This document shows positions 49,688 to 56,359 of a stretch of DNA of 64,000 bases, piece after piece. The position numbers were made by a program, and so were the translations under genes. Under the pieces are notes generated by a model. It saw only the letters and a list, made by a program, of their open reading frames with translations. It did no database searches and was not told the origin of the DNA. The DNA lies in NCBI RefSeq assembly GCF_003669035.1, contig NZ_CP033070.1, forward strand, positions 1,364,001-1,428,000. Direction: 5' to 3'. The DNA is from Chryseobacterium sp. 3008163. GTDB taxonomy: Bacteria > Bacteroidota > Bacteroidia > Flavobacteriales > Weeksellaceae. How positions within the stretch are numbered: the first letter of the stretch is position 1; the number at the start of each line of letters is the position of its first letter.

Positions 49688-49956
49688 ATTTTTATAGTTT
49701 ATTTATTTTAATGTGTTTTTTAGTTTGATTTAAATTATTTCTTGCAAGTGTGTATTATTAATTGTAACACAAGTGCACAGAGTTTTTTTAACTACTACCT
49801 GTTTTTTAAGTATCACAAAGCCGTTTGACTTCGTCGAATCTTCGATTTCACTTATAAAAGTTCACTAAGTTATTTCAGTTTTCAAACGATTTTTAACGAA
49901 AGAAGTAATTCTAAAATATAAGTGAGGAGTATCATAAAGTGGTCATCATATCATTT

Positions 49957-50592
49957 TTAAAATCTAATTTCTTCAGCGACGTAATAAATTCTTTTTTCAC
50001 GATCTTCATCTACAATATAAACCGTCTTTCCGTGGTCGATCACTTCGCCATCTTTGCTTCTAACCATGAGAATCATAGGATCTTTCCCGACGAAAACTTC
50101 CAACATTCCGGTTTTGGCTCCGTGGATTGTTGATTTCATTCTTCCCTGTCGGCCTAGAAAATCATGTGATACTTCGCCTTTATGATTGATTTCTCTGAAG
50201 AATGGATTTAATGGCTTTAAAATTAATTTTGTCAATAAAATACTGATGAAAAACACAGGCAAGACTAACAAAGCCGAAACCCAAATCTCGAAAGAAAAAA
50301 AAGATTCGAGATAAAATGAACCCAGCCAGGTCAACAAAAGCGAGAGCGTGAGAAAATATGTAATTGGTACAATATCGAGATTTAGAAATTTCAAAAACTG
50401 AAGCCATCCTGACGCATCATCCGGAACATGAACATGACCATCCGGACTGTTGATACCAGCATCCAATCCGACATCAATATCCAATCCTGTAATGATGGTG
50501 AAAAGCCAATAAATGACTGACAAAATCAGCAACACTGTCAAAACCGTGTTGACCGGAGAAAAAGCAATGTTTAAAAATTCCTGATCAATCAT
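49957..50592 (-). CDS. YqiJ/NfeD-like membrane protein with OB fold
   Basis: A 211-residue protein with three membrane segments (about 13-35, 73-92, 98-122) and a C-terminal OB-like domain (LGRQGRMKSTIHGAKTGMLEVFVGKDPMILMVRSKDGEVIDHG). This is the plan of NfeD/YqiJ proteins, which work with SPFH proteins such as flotillins. Residues near DIDVGLDAGI are acidic. The XRE gene is divergent and shares its 200-base upstream region. Confidence 0.85.
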   Translation of the reverse strand: MIDQEFLNIAFSPVNTVLTVLLILSVIYWLFTIITGLDIDVGLDAGINSPDGHVHVPDDASGWLQFLKFLNLDIVPITYFLTLSLLLTWLGSFYLESFFSFEIWVSALLVLPVFFISILLTKLILKPLNPFFREINHKGEVSHDFLGRQGRMKSTIHGAKTGMLEVFVGKDPMILMVRSKDGEVIDHGKTVYIVDEDREKRIYYVAEEIRF

Positions 50593-50767
50593 AATTCGTT
50601 TTTAATAGATTATTCTTTTTATAATAAATATTTAATTTTGTTTAAATATTTAAAACAAACTGACCTTAAAACCTCATCCACACACTCCATTTAGATCGGT
50701 TGTTCACAAATATAATAAAAATATCTCAAATTGCAAATAATATTAGCAATTTAATTAAATTTAATCT

Positions 50768-50775
50768 TACATTTG
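50768..50775 (+). promoter_or_regulatory. -7 element TACATTTG
   Basis: TAnnTTTG match followed by C, 19 bases before the ATG at 50794. Directly upstream, TTGCAAATAATATTAGCAA (50730-50748) is a palindrome that could be an operator for this regulator or the divergent membrane gene. Confidence 0.55.
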
Positions 50776-50793
50776 CAAAAAAGATTAGGAATC

Positions 50794-51456
50794 ATGAGTT
50801 TTTTTGGAGCTAATATTAAGACAGTGAGACATGCAAAAGGTTTAAGCCAGCAAGCATTCGCAGATTTATTTGATTTAAACAGAGGCGTGATCGGTGCTTA
50901 TGAAGAAGGGCGCTCCGAACCTAAAATCGCAACATTACTCACTGTAGTTCATTACTTTAATCTCGATTTGGATCAATTCCTAACTGTTCCATTAACGATT
51001 GATGATCTCAACAAGCCCGAAAATTTCGAAAAGTTTCAATTGTCATTTAATTCAGATTTACCGTATAAGGAAAACAATATTGAAAATAACCATCAATATA
51101 ATTCACTGCAAAAAGCATTAGCAAATATCGATTTAATCTATGAATTCACAGAAAATACATCGGTTTTGTCAAATTACAAAATTGGTGACTTTTTGTTTTT
51201 AATGAAGTCAAATATGATGGAAGAAAATCCTGAAACTTTATTATATGTTGAAAAAGGAAATCTGCAGTATCTAAGTTCAGCTTCAGAGCAAAACCAATCT
51301 GAAAAAGAGGTGTACAAAATCGCAGGCTATTTATCTTCTGAGCAAAAAAATATCCTATCCGAAATTTTGGAAAGGATAGCAATTTTAGAAAAAAATAAAG
51401 GTAAAATCAAGAAAAGAAAGCGGGGCATTGTCTTTAGCCGGAGTCGAACCGGATAA
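50794..51456 (+). CDS. XRE family transcriptional regulator
   Basis: About 220 residues from the ATG at 50794 (MSFFGANIKTVRHAKG); the upstream TTG lies in the promoter. An HTH_3 domain fills residues 5-60 (LSQQAFADLFDLNRGVIGAYEEGRSEPK). The middle is of unknown fold, and the C-terminal end is basic (KGKIKKRKRG). The last 60 bases, including the RSRTG end and stop, overlap on the other strand with Y RNA 1 at 51395-51530, so the gene and RNA array are convergent and overlap. It may regulate itself or the island; not shown. Confidence 0.85.
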   Translation: MSFFGANIKTVRHAKGLSQQAFADLFDLNRGVIGAYEEGRSEPKIATLLTVVHYFNLDLDQFLTVPLTIDDLNKPENFEKFQLSFNSDLPYKENNIENNHQYNSLQKALANIDLIYEFTENTSVLSNYKIGDFLFLMKSNMMEENPETLLYVEKGNLQYLSSASEQNQSEKEVYKIAGYLSSEQKNILSEILERIAILEKNKGKIKKRKRGIVFSRSRTG

Positions 51457-51530
51457 TCTTGCAGATATTATCTACTTCACTATTCCTCCCCAATCTGGTG
51501 ACGAAGTACCTTTTCTCTACGACACTTTAT
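51395..51530 (-). ncRNA. Y-like RNA 1 (last of array)
   Basis: Terminal helix AUAAAG (51530-51525) / CUUUAU (51400-51395), then unpaired U, G-C and U-A pairs (GU...AC), unpaired C, the same plan as the others. The inner GUACUUCG is present. The inner part includes CCGG-UUCGACU-CCGG (T-arm-like) and a hairpin GAUAAU/AUUAUC with a nine-base loop. GGGG/CCCC could close a normal-order tRNA-like domain. A T7 run follows the final helix and probably terminates the array. The 3' part is antisense to the end of the XRE gene. Confidence 0.65.
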
Positions 51531-51535
51531 ATATT

Positions 51536-51686
51536 AAAACAAGGCAACAGGCAAAAAGAGTAATCGTGCTCTAACCATCTGAGCTACTCTCCCAATATAC
51601 ATTGTGTTTTTTGTGGAAGAGACGGGACTTGAACCCGCGACCCCGTCGTCCTAAGCGAAGTAACACTATTCTACGGCACTTGTTTT
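51536..51686 (-). ncRNA. Y-like RNA 2 with permuted tRNA-like domain
   Basis: Terminal helix AAAACAAG / CUUGUUUU, 8 bp, then the conserved element with GC paired to GC (a covariant C-G pair where others have U-A). Within it, in order: GUAG...UUACUUCG, T arm GCGGG-UUCAAGU-CCCGU, acceptor 3' strand CUCUUCC, a 21-base loop, acceptor 5' strand GGGAGAG (7 bp with one G-U), D arm UAGCUCAGAUGGUUAGAGCA. That is a tRNA with the halves in reversed order and no anticodon arm, as in YrlA-type Y RNAs. It is the most tRNA-like member. Confidence 0.85.
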
Positions 51687-51702
51687 TATTTTATTAATTA
51701 AA

Positions 51703-51809
51703 AAAGAGGCAAAAGGCAAGAAAACCACGAATAAGTTTTAACACTTATTTTCTGGATTTGAACCAATATCATAAGATTTACCGAAGTAAGTTTCTTTACG
51801 GCACTCTTT
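51703..51809 (-). ncRNA. Y-like RNA 3
   Basis: Terminal helix AAAGAG / CUCUUU with UGCC matched by UGCC on the 3' side (C-G form of the covarying pair). T arm UUGG-UUCAAAU-CCAG is present, followed by an AAUAAG/CUUAUU acceptor-like hairpin. No D arm is visible, so the tRNA-like domain is reduced. T6 after the final helix. Confidence 0.75.
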
Positions 51810-51825
51810 ATTTAAACTGAATTAA

Positions 51826-51927
51826 AAAGAGGTAACTCATTGAAAGACTTCCCAATCTTTTTCAAGATCGTTTGGACTCGAACCAAAATTATACCAAGAA
51901 GTAAGTCTTTTCTACGACACTCTTTAT
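51826..51927 (-). ncRNA. Y-like RNA 4
   Basis: Terminal helix AAAGAG / CUCUUU with UGUC matched by UACC (U-A form). T arm UUUGG-UUCGAGU-CCAAA (5 bp) and acceptor-like hairpin CGAUCUU-GAAA-AAGAUUG (7 bp). The D arm is missing; instead an inner helix GAAAAGACUU / AAGUCUUUC extends the stem. It begins 5 bases after Y RNA 5 ends. Confidence 0.78.
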
Positions 51928-51931
51928 TGTT

Positions 51932-52122
51932 AAATCAAGGTAAAAAATTATAGAATCTTCTGTGCATTTGCTCTACCCGCTGAGCTACTTTTCCTTTTGG
52001 GAAAAGGCAGGATTGTTCATAAATATTTTATTGTTTTTTATGAATTCACGAATACTTCGTATTTTGAACCTGCGTCCCAATGATTAATAACCGAAGTATG
52101 ATTCTAAAACGACACTTGATAT
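51932..52122 (-). ncRNA. Y-like RNA 5 with insertion in the T loop
   Basis: Terminal helix AUCAAG / CUUGAU with UGUC matched by UACC. The T stem GCAGG/CCUGC encloses about 45 extra bases, which themselves form a hairpin UUCAUAAA/UUUAUGAA. The acceptor hairpin CUUUUCC-CAAAA-GGAAAAG (7 bp) and D arm UAGCUCAGCGGGUAGAGCA are intact, so the insertion is recent or tolerated. Confidence 0.75.
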
Positions 52123-52128
52123 TATTTT

Positions 52129-52322
52129 AAAAATTACAAGGCAAATATTGATAAAAGCTGTCTTAAAACTTGTCTAGCCACTCGACCACACCTTTCGGCG
52201 AAAGGATTGACTCTGTCGAATCTTCGATTTCGAACCTTTGTAAAAAATCGAGTAATTAATAAAAAGAGTTTTTAGTTCAATGAAAGTCGAAGGAACTCTT
52301 TTTTACGACATCGATTATTTTT
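52129..52322 (-). ncRNA. Y-like RNA 6 with insertion in the T loop
   Basis: The conserved UGUCGUAAAAAAG...UUCCUUCGAC element is present, with GCC on the 3' side (U-G in place of U-A). The terminal helix is weaker than in the others. T stem AAAGG/CCUUU encloses about 22 extra bases that match a sequence at 49826-49850 (TCGAATCTTCGATTTC). A short acceptor CGCC-GAAA-GGUG and a tRNA-Ser/Leu-like D arm GGUCGAGUGGCUAGAC follow. Confidence 0.65.
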
Positions 52323-52458
52323 AAAGTAAGGTAAAAATCAAATAAAGACTTCATCGCGACGTGATAACCAATTACACCATCCTGAATTTTCAGGAGCAGG
52401 ATTCGAACCTGCAAAACCGCAATTTAACGAAGAAATTCTGTTTTACGACACTTACTTT
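52323..52458 (-). ncRNA. Y-like RNA 7, clearest permuted tRNA-like domain
   Basis: Terminal helix AAAGUAAG (52458-52451) / CUUACUUU (52330-52323), 8 perfect bp, then UGUC with UACC, then GUAAAA/UUUUAC. The inner domain reads T arm GCAGG-UUCGAAU-CCUGC, acceptor strand UCCUGAA, two-base loop AA, acceptor strand UUCAGGA (7 perfect bp), D arm GGUGUAAUUGGUUAUCAC. So the tRNA-like part is circularly permuted and closed at its acceptor end. The 5' end overlaps the last codons of the small gene at 52452. Confidence 0.85.
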
Positions 52459-52678
52459 TTATTTTTCCATTGGGTTTTTCTGTATTTTTTCCAATTTCTT
52501 TGAAACTTAATTTCTTTTGAATTAATCGTTTCATAGCCATGTGGAAAACACCGAGAACATCCCATTTCATCTCCATATAAAATTCTGGAAATTTGTACGT
52601 TTGAAATTTTCTTCGGGAAATCGATTAATCTATATTCGTTGATTCCAAAAGATTTCTTTAATGCTTTAAATTTTTCAT
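52452..52678 (-). CDS. Small basic protein with CxxC (apparent frameshift)
   Basis: From ATG 52678 the frame is broken after three codons by a five-base T run (52671-52675). With one base more it encodes about 75 residues: MKKFKALKKSFGINEYRL, then ISRILYGDEMGCSRCFPHGYE and a basic tail QRNWKKYRKTQWKNKK. C-S-R-C plus a histidine could bind metal, and the tail could bind RNA. I do not know the family. It lies between promoter element P3 and the Y RNA array and would be carried on the same transcript. Confidence 0.55.
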
Positions 52679-52697
52679 TAGTATTGAGTATTTAACC

Positions 52698-52739
52698 TCA
52701 ATACAGTGCTCCTTTAAGAAATTGTTTATAATATTTCAT
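52698..52739 (-). CDS. Possible 13-residue leader peptide
   Basis: ATG at 52739, MKYYKQFLKGALY then TGA. Its upstream leader shares ACAAAAAACA and TAACCATGAAAT with the leader of the Ro60 gene at 55388. A hairpin GTATTGAG/CTCAATAC lies between it and the next start at 52678. It could be a translated leader controlling the small gene or a relic; I have no proof of translation. Confidence 0.3.
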   Translation of the reverse strand: MKYYKQFLKGALY

Positions 52740-52759
52740 GGTTATTGTTTTTTGTTGTA

Positions 52760-52796
52760 GCAAAATTATTGCTTTAGTACGCATTCTTTTTACGCA
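52760..52796 (-). promoter_or_regulatory. Island promoter element P3
   Basis: On the minus strand TGCGTA, 7 bases, TGCGTA, 13 bases, TTTGC, with TAATTTTG as a full -7 match. The same layout occurs at 55446, 58509 and 60061. It should drive the small gene and Y RNAs 7 to 1. Confidence 0.75.
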
Positions 52797-52813
52797 GTTA
52801 AAATTTAAATTAA

Positions 52814-52902
52814 AAAACCAAGTAACAAGTTATAAGAGTTTTTTGAATGTTGTTCAAATTTTAAGTTTGACGATGGAACTCTTATTTTACGACATTGGTT
52901 AG
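52814..52902 (-). ncRNA. Y-like RNA 8, no tRNA-like domain
   Basis: Terminal helix AACCAA (52900-52895) / UUGGUU (52821-52816), then U, G-C and U-A pairs, unpaired C, and GUAA/UUAC, followed by a 9-bp inner helix AUAAGAGUU / AACUCUUAU. The motif CGUAAAAU...CCAUCG is a variant of the array consensus. The loop shows no T or D arm. Confidence 0.75.
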
Positions 52903-52904
52903 TT

Positions 52905-52980
52905 TAAACCGAGCGATATAGCGAAAAGACTCTATATCAATTGGAAGTCGAAGGATTTCTTTTCTTACGGCATCGGTTAT
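52905..52980 (-). ncRNA. Y-like RNA 9, short form
   Basis: Terminal helix AACCGA (52978-52973) / UCGGUU (52912-52907) with UGCC matched by GC (C-G form). It has GUAAG...UCCUUCGAC, and a hairpin GAUAUAG/CUAUAUC replaces the tRNA-like domain. It ends 3 bases before Y RNA 8. Confidence 0.7.
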
Positions 52981-52987
52981 TTTTTCT

Positions 52988-53026
52988 TGTCATTGCAAGG
53001 AGCGAAGCGATGAAACAGTCTCAAAT
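52988..53026. repeat. Family 1 repeat fragment
   Basis: TGTCATTGCAAGGAGCGAAG followed by CGATGAAACAGTCTCAA, a partial copy of the TGTCATT/AATGACA palindromic family. Confidence 0.5.
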
Positions 53027-53047
53027 TTCTTATTTATGATTAATGCT

Positions 53048-53702
53048 TTATTTCTTAGATCTTTTCTTAATATCTTTCTTCATAAAACTTATTATAGAAT
53101 AAATTATCTTAGTTGTTAATCTTGTAAATTCAGTTGTAATCTCCTTTAAATCAATAGTTAATTGATATATTTTGTCATTATCAATTTCAGTAATAAAAGT
53201 ATGTAATTCTAGAGCATCTGTACTTTTGTGTGCAATAGTTTTATTTCTAATAACCCGTAAATATTGTTCATTATCTGTTTTATATTTTGCAAATTTTTTA
53301 GAAATACTTCTTAATGGTTGAATGTGAGAATTTAAATTTGCTTGAGCTAATTGATTACTTAAATCTCTTCCTAATAAAGGGTTTATATCATCTAAAAATT
53401 CGATAATTGTTAAAGCTAATATTCTGCAAAAAGTTTTTTTTCATATTCTCTTTTTGCCAAAACATATTTTTCTGACAAAATGGAAACATCCATATCAAAA
53501 ATTGAAGTATAGATTGATACATTATATAGACTATTAAAAAAATCTGTCTTGTACTTTTCATTTTGAAGCATTAAATTTTTAATATTCTCAATATCGGCCT
53601 CAGCAATTTTTATATTTTCATCAATTGCTTTAGAAACTTCTTCTCTTTTTTAATAAGAAAATCATCATCTGTATTCTTACTTTTTTGTAAAAATTTGAAC
53701 AT
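53048..53702 (-). CDS. HEPN-like protein beside Ro60 gene (two apparent frameshifts)
   Basis: From ATG 53702 three frames join into about 218 residues if one base is added in each of two short runs (53646-53651 and about 53427-53431). The protein is helical and charged; near residue 155 it has LRVIRNKTIAHKS, an R-N-x4-H motif as in HEPN ribonuclease domains of AbiU2-like proteins, and a basic C-terminus KKDIKKRSKK. If so it may be an RNA-cleaving effector associated with the island. It lies between the Ro60 gene and Y RNA 9, all on the same strand. The HEPN call rests on one motif and is tentative. If the frameshifts are real it is a pseudogene. Confidence 0.5.
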
Positions 53703-53734
53703 ATTTACTATTATTAATTATTACATTTTATTCC

Positions 53735-53828
53735 TAGCCCCGATTGAAACGACATCCTTTTTCTGAAATGGCTTTAAAAAAAAGCGTTGGCGAAAAAGAT
53801 ATAGTGGAAAGCGGGAAATAGCTCCTAA
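53735..53828. repeat. Dispersed intergenic repeat, family 2 (longest copy)
   Basis: AGCCCCGATTGAAACGACATC, a middle with AAAAAAAAGCG, then AGTGGAAAGCGGGAAATAGC and TCCTAA. Related segments lie at 11701, 24281 and 60005. Confidence 0.65.
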
Positions 53829-53870
53829 AAAAAATTGGTAATTCGTTTTTATTTTTAAAAGCAGTGCCTT

Positions 53871-55388
53871 TTACAGCACTACTTTCTTGATCATTTCTAC
53901 CGCTGACTTTCGGTCTTCCAAAGCATTCAATACATCGAAAATTTTGTCGGACCAACCAGCGATAAGATATACATCATTTTTTCTGACATCCAACGGTGGT
54001 TTTCCGTAACCTGCCAAATCAAATATATACAATTTTGCGTTTGGATTGATCTTTTTGTATCGGCTCCATGAGTTTCCGAAAGCGTTTGTAAATCCACCGG
54101 TATCCCACATTTGGGTGTCGGTAAACAACATGATTTTGTCAACAAGTTCTCGCTTGTTGATCAAGTCTTCAAGCACCAGATGACCGTTTGTGGCGTAACC
54201 CACTTCACCTTCCCGCTTGTAAAATGCATCTACATTTCTCAGGATACCGTTTTTAGGCATCGGAACTCTTTTCCAACAGCCACCAAACATACCTGAAATC
54301 ACATTTTTGCACTGTGACTGCAACATCATCGACATCAACAGACCGATATCATACAACAAAACCTTAGATTTCGGAGAAACCGGCTGTTGCATCGAACCCG
54401 AAACGTCTGCCGCAATCACCACCGAAGTATCGAAACCAAAACCTTTGATGTTCTTTGCACTCACCATCACGGCATCTTCCAATGCTTCTAAGATTGATGA
54501 CAAGTAAGGTGAATCGATCGTTTTCAATTCTCTATACGCCGCCAAAAATCTGAATGGCAATTGCTTAGAATTTCTCACCGCTCTTTCATCCGACAAATAG
54601 TTGCACACTTTGTACATCGCATCTGAAGAAACTTTGGCTTCTAAGATGTTTCGCAAGTTTCTCAACGTTGCCATATAACCAAGTTTGTTGCTGAAAATCA
54701 ATTCTTCCCATTTGTTTTTGAAAGCTGATTTTCTTTCTGCTTCATCCGCAAATTTTGTCTGACCCAAAACCGAAAGTTCAACTTCCCAAGTGTATGGAGT
54801 TTCCAACGCATCGTTGACTATTTTATTGAAAATTGCCTGTTGATTTTCGTCTTTTGCTTTCGGGTGAACCAAAAACAAAGCGTCTTTTAAAGTAACTTCC
54901 GCTTTTCTGTTGTATTTTGCGAATTGGTATTCATCAAATTTATTGAAAGATTTCACCAAACCTTTTTGAATTTGTTTTGAAAGTTTGTTCAGCTTTTTTG
55001 TTTCTGTTCTTTCGTTGGCTAATTGGTAATATGCCAACAATTCCGTGATTTCGTCTGCTCTTTGAATCACTCCGTCAACGGTTTTGCTTACCAAGTCTGT
55101 ACCTGAAGTTTGTTTTGCCAATTCGGTCGTCAAAACCAACGGAATCGAACGCAAATACATATCTTTTCTTGCATACACCGACAATTTTGCAACGAACTCA
55201 GGATCATTCTTTGTAATCAAAGATTGAATTCTCGTCAATCTGTCATTTCCTTTTTCATAGGTCGTGTTTGATAATCCTGTTGTAACAACAGCACTATATA
55301 GTTCTTCTGCAGGTGTCATTGTATAAGCTTTTGCACCTTCGTAGTTGGTCATTACTTTATTTTCTTTTCTCAAAAAATTAAATTTCAT
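53871..55388 (-). CDS. rsr: Ro60/Rsr homologue (TROVE and vWA domains)
   Basis: A 505-residue protein. A TROVE HEAT-like ring fills about 30-310 (GNDRLTRIQSLITKNDPEFV, YARKDMYLRSIPLVL, RNLRNILEAKVS), and a vWA domain follows with the MIDAS motif ADVSGSMQQ near residue 330, a threonine and the FTDTQMWDTG aspartate. Ro60 proteins bind Y RNAs on the outer ring surface and misfolded RNA ends in the central hole, and in bacteria they partner with exonucleases. Promoter element P1 lies 58 bases upstream. Nine Y-like RNAs follow on the same strand, which fits this function well. Confidence 0.95.
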   Translation of the reverse strand: MKFNFLRKENKVMTNYEGAKAYTMTPAEELYSAVVTTGLSNTTYEKGNDRLTRIQSLITKNDPEFVAKLSVYARKDMYLRSIPLVLTTELAKQTSGTDLVSKTVDGVIQRADEITELLAYYQLANERTETKKLNKLSKQIQKGLVKSFNKFDEYQFAKYNRKAEVTLKDALFLVHPKAKDENQQAIFNKIVNDALETPYTWEVELSVLGQTKFADEAERKSAFKNKWEELIFSNKLGYMATLRNLRNILEAKVSSDAMYKVCNYLSDERAVRNSKQLPFRFLAAYRELKTIDSPYLSSILEALEDAVMVSAKNIKGFGFDTSVVIAADVSGSMQQPVSPKSKVLLYDIGLLMSMMLQSQCKNVISGMFGGCWKRVPMPKNGILRNVDAFYKREGEVGYATNGHLVLEDLINKRELVDKIMLFTDTQMWDTGGFTNAFGNSWSRYKKINPNAKLYIFDLAGYGKPPLDVRKNDVYLIAGWSDKIFDVLNALEDRKSAVEMIKKVVL

Positions 55389-55445
55389 GGTTACTGTTTT
55401 TTGTTAAACATTTGGAGGATTATCACTTCCTCTCTGATTTCTTAT

Positions 55446-55482
55446 GCAAAGCAAGCATGATATTGCGCAGTGTTTTTGCGTA
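55446..55482 (-). promoter_or_regulatory. Island promoter element P1 (Ro60 gene)
   Basis: Minus strand TACGCA, 7 bases, TGCGCA, 13 bases, TTTGC. The 24 bases from TACGCA on are almost the same as in P2 at 58509. The -7 box TTGCTTTG has one mismatch to TAnnTTTG, so an activator may be needed. Confidence 0.75.
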
Positions 55483-55648
55483 GTAAGTATTTTTGTGAAA
55501 AAGTTTTTATTTTGGTTAATCGAAAAGGCGCAATTTTTTCTTCCTTGAATTTTTTAAAGGCGCAAAGATTTTATCTTCGATAAAATTGATTGTTTTATAA
55601 ATTAGTGTGAGGAGCGTAAGGAGGAAGCAATCTCTTAAACATAATATT

Positions 55649-55724
55649 TGTCATTCCGTAGGAATCTAAGCAAACTTTTAATTGTTGAGATTCCACGCTC
55701 CACTTCGTTTCGCTCTGAATGACA
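55649..55724. repeat. Family 1 palindromic repeat
   Basis: TGTCATTC...GGAATCT on the left pairs with AGATTCC...GAATGACA on the right, leaving an inner loop. Similar copies are at 60750 and 61857. Confidence 0.75.
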
Positions 55725-55848
55725 AACTTACCGTTGAATCTTTTCGCTTTTGAATTAATTAAAACAACTATCAGCCAAAATAAAATCTATCTATGATTCA
55801 TTTCATATAAAGGAATCAATAGTTTAAAGTTTTTGAAAAACCGTTGTC

Positions 55849-55856
55849 TAGCTTTG
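55849..55856 (+). promoter_or_regulatory. -7 element TAGCTTTG
   Basis: TAnnTTTG match 20 bases before the start of the VOC gene at 55877. Confidence 0.5.
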
Positions 55857-55876
55857 TGTACATTAAAATTTAAGCT

Positions 55877-56323
55877 ATGATAAAAGGATTATATGAAACT
55901 CATGTCCAAGTAAGCAATTTAGAAAACTCAATACAATTTTATACTGAAGTTTTAGGATTGGAGTTTGCTCATCATGACGAAAATCGCGCGATTGCATTTT
56001 TATGGATTGGAAAAAATAAAGAAGCCATGTTGGGTTTGTGGGAGCAAAACGAAAATTTACAGACAAGACATTTTGCTTTTTCTGCCGATAAAGAAGATAT
56101 TCTGAATTATTCCGTTGAGTTTTTGAAAAACAAAAATTTAAAGCCTTACAATTTCTTAAAAGACGGAATTGATGAACCAATGGTTTTCGCCTGGATGCCT
56201 GCTTTGGCGATTTATTTTAATGATCCGGATGGAAATCAATTGGAATTTATTTCTATTTTGGAAGGTGATGGAAAACCGGAATTGGGAGTTATTTCTTATG
56301 AGGAATGGTTAGAGAAAAAATAA
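55877..56323 (+). CDS. VOC family (glyoxalase-like) protein
   Basis: A 148-residue vicinal oxygen chelate protein: GLYETHVQVSNLENSIQFYTEVLGLEF at the start and YFNDPDGNQLEFIS near the end with the usual metal-binding His and Glu positions (H in ETHVQV, E in QLEFI). Substrates range from methylglyoxal adducts to antibiotics. It is the only plus-strand gene between the XRE gene and the right end, and seems an unrelated insertion in the island. Confidence 0.88.
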   Translation: MIKGLYETHVQVSNLENSIQFYTEVLGLEFAHHDENRAIAFLWIGKNKEAMLGLWEQNENLQTRHFAFSADKEDILNYSVEFLKNKNLKPYNFLKDGIDEPMVFAWMPALAIYFNDPDGNQLEFISILEGDGKPELGVISYEEWLEKK

Positions 56324-56324
56324 A

Positions 56325-56358
56325 AAGACAAACCTAAATTTTAGATTTGTCGATTTTT
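56325..56358. terminator. VOC gene terminator
   Basis: Stem GACAAACCTAAA / TTTAGATTTGTC followed by GATTTTTTG on the plus strand directly after the VOC stop. Confidence 0.75.
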
Positions 56359-56359
56359 T

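Noticed and set aside
51536..51660. Ordinary tRNA genes suggested by TTCGAATCC-type T arms and GTAGCTCAG-type D arms
   Set aside because: The T arm and 3' acceptor strand come before the D arm and there is no anticodon arm, so they cannot be normal tRNAs.
51421..52460. CRISPR-like array because of the recurring GAAGTAA...TACGRCACT words
   Set aside because: Unit lengths vary from about 100 to 195 bases, the repeats are only partly conserved, and the similarity is explained by RNA helices; no cas gene is near.
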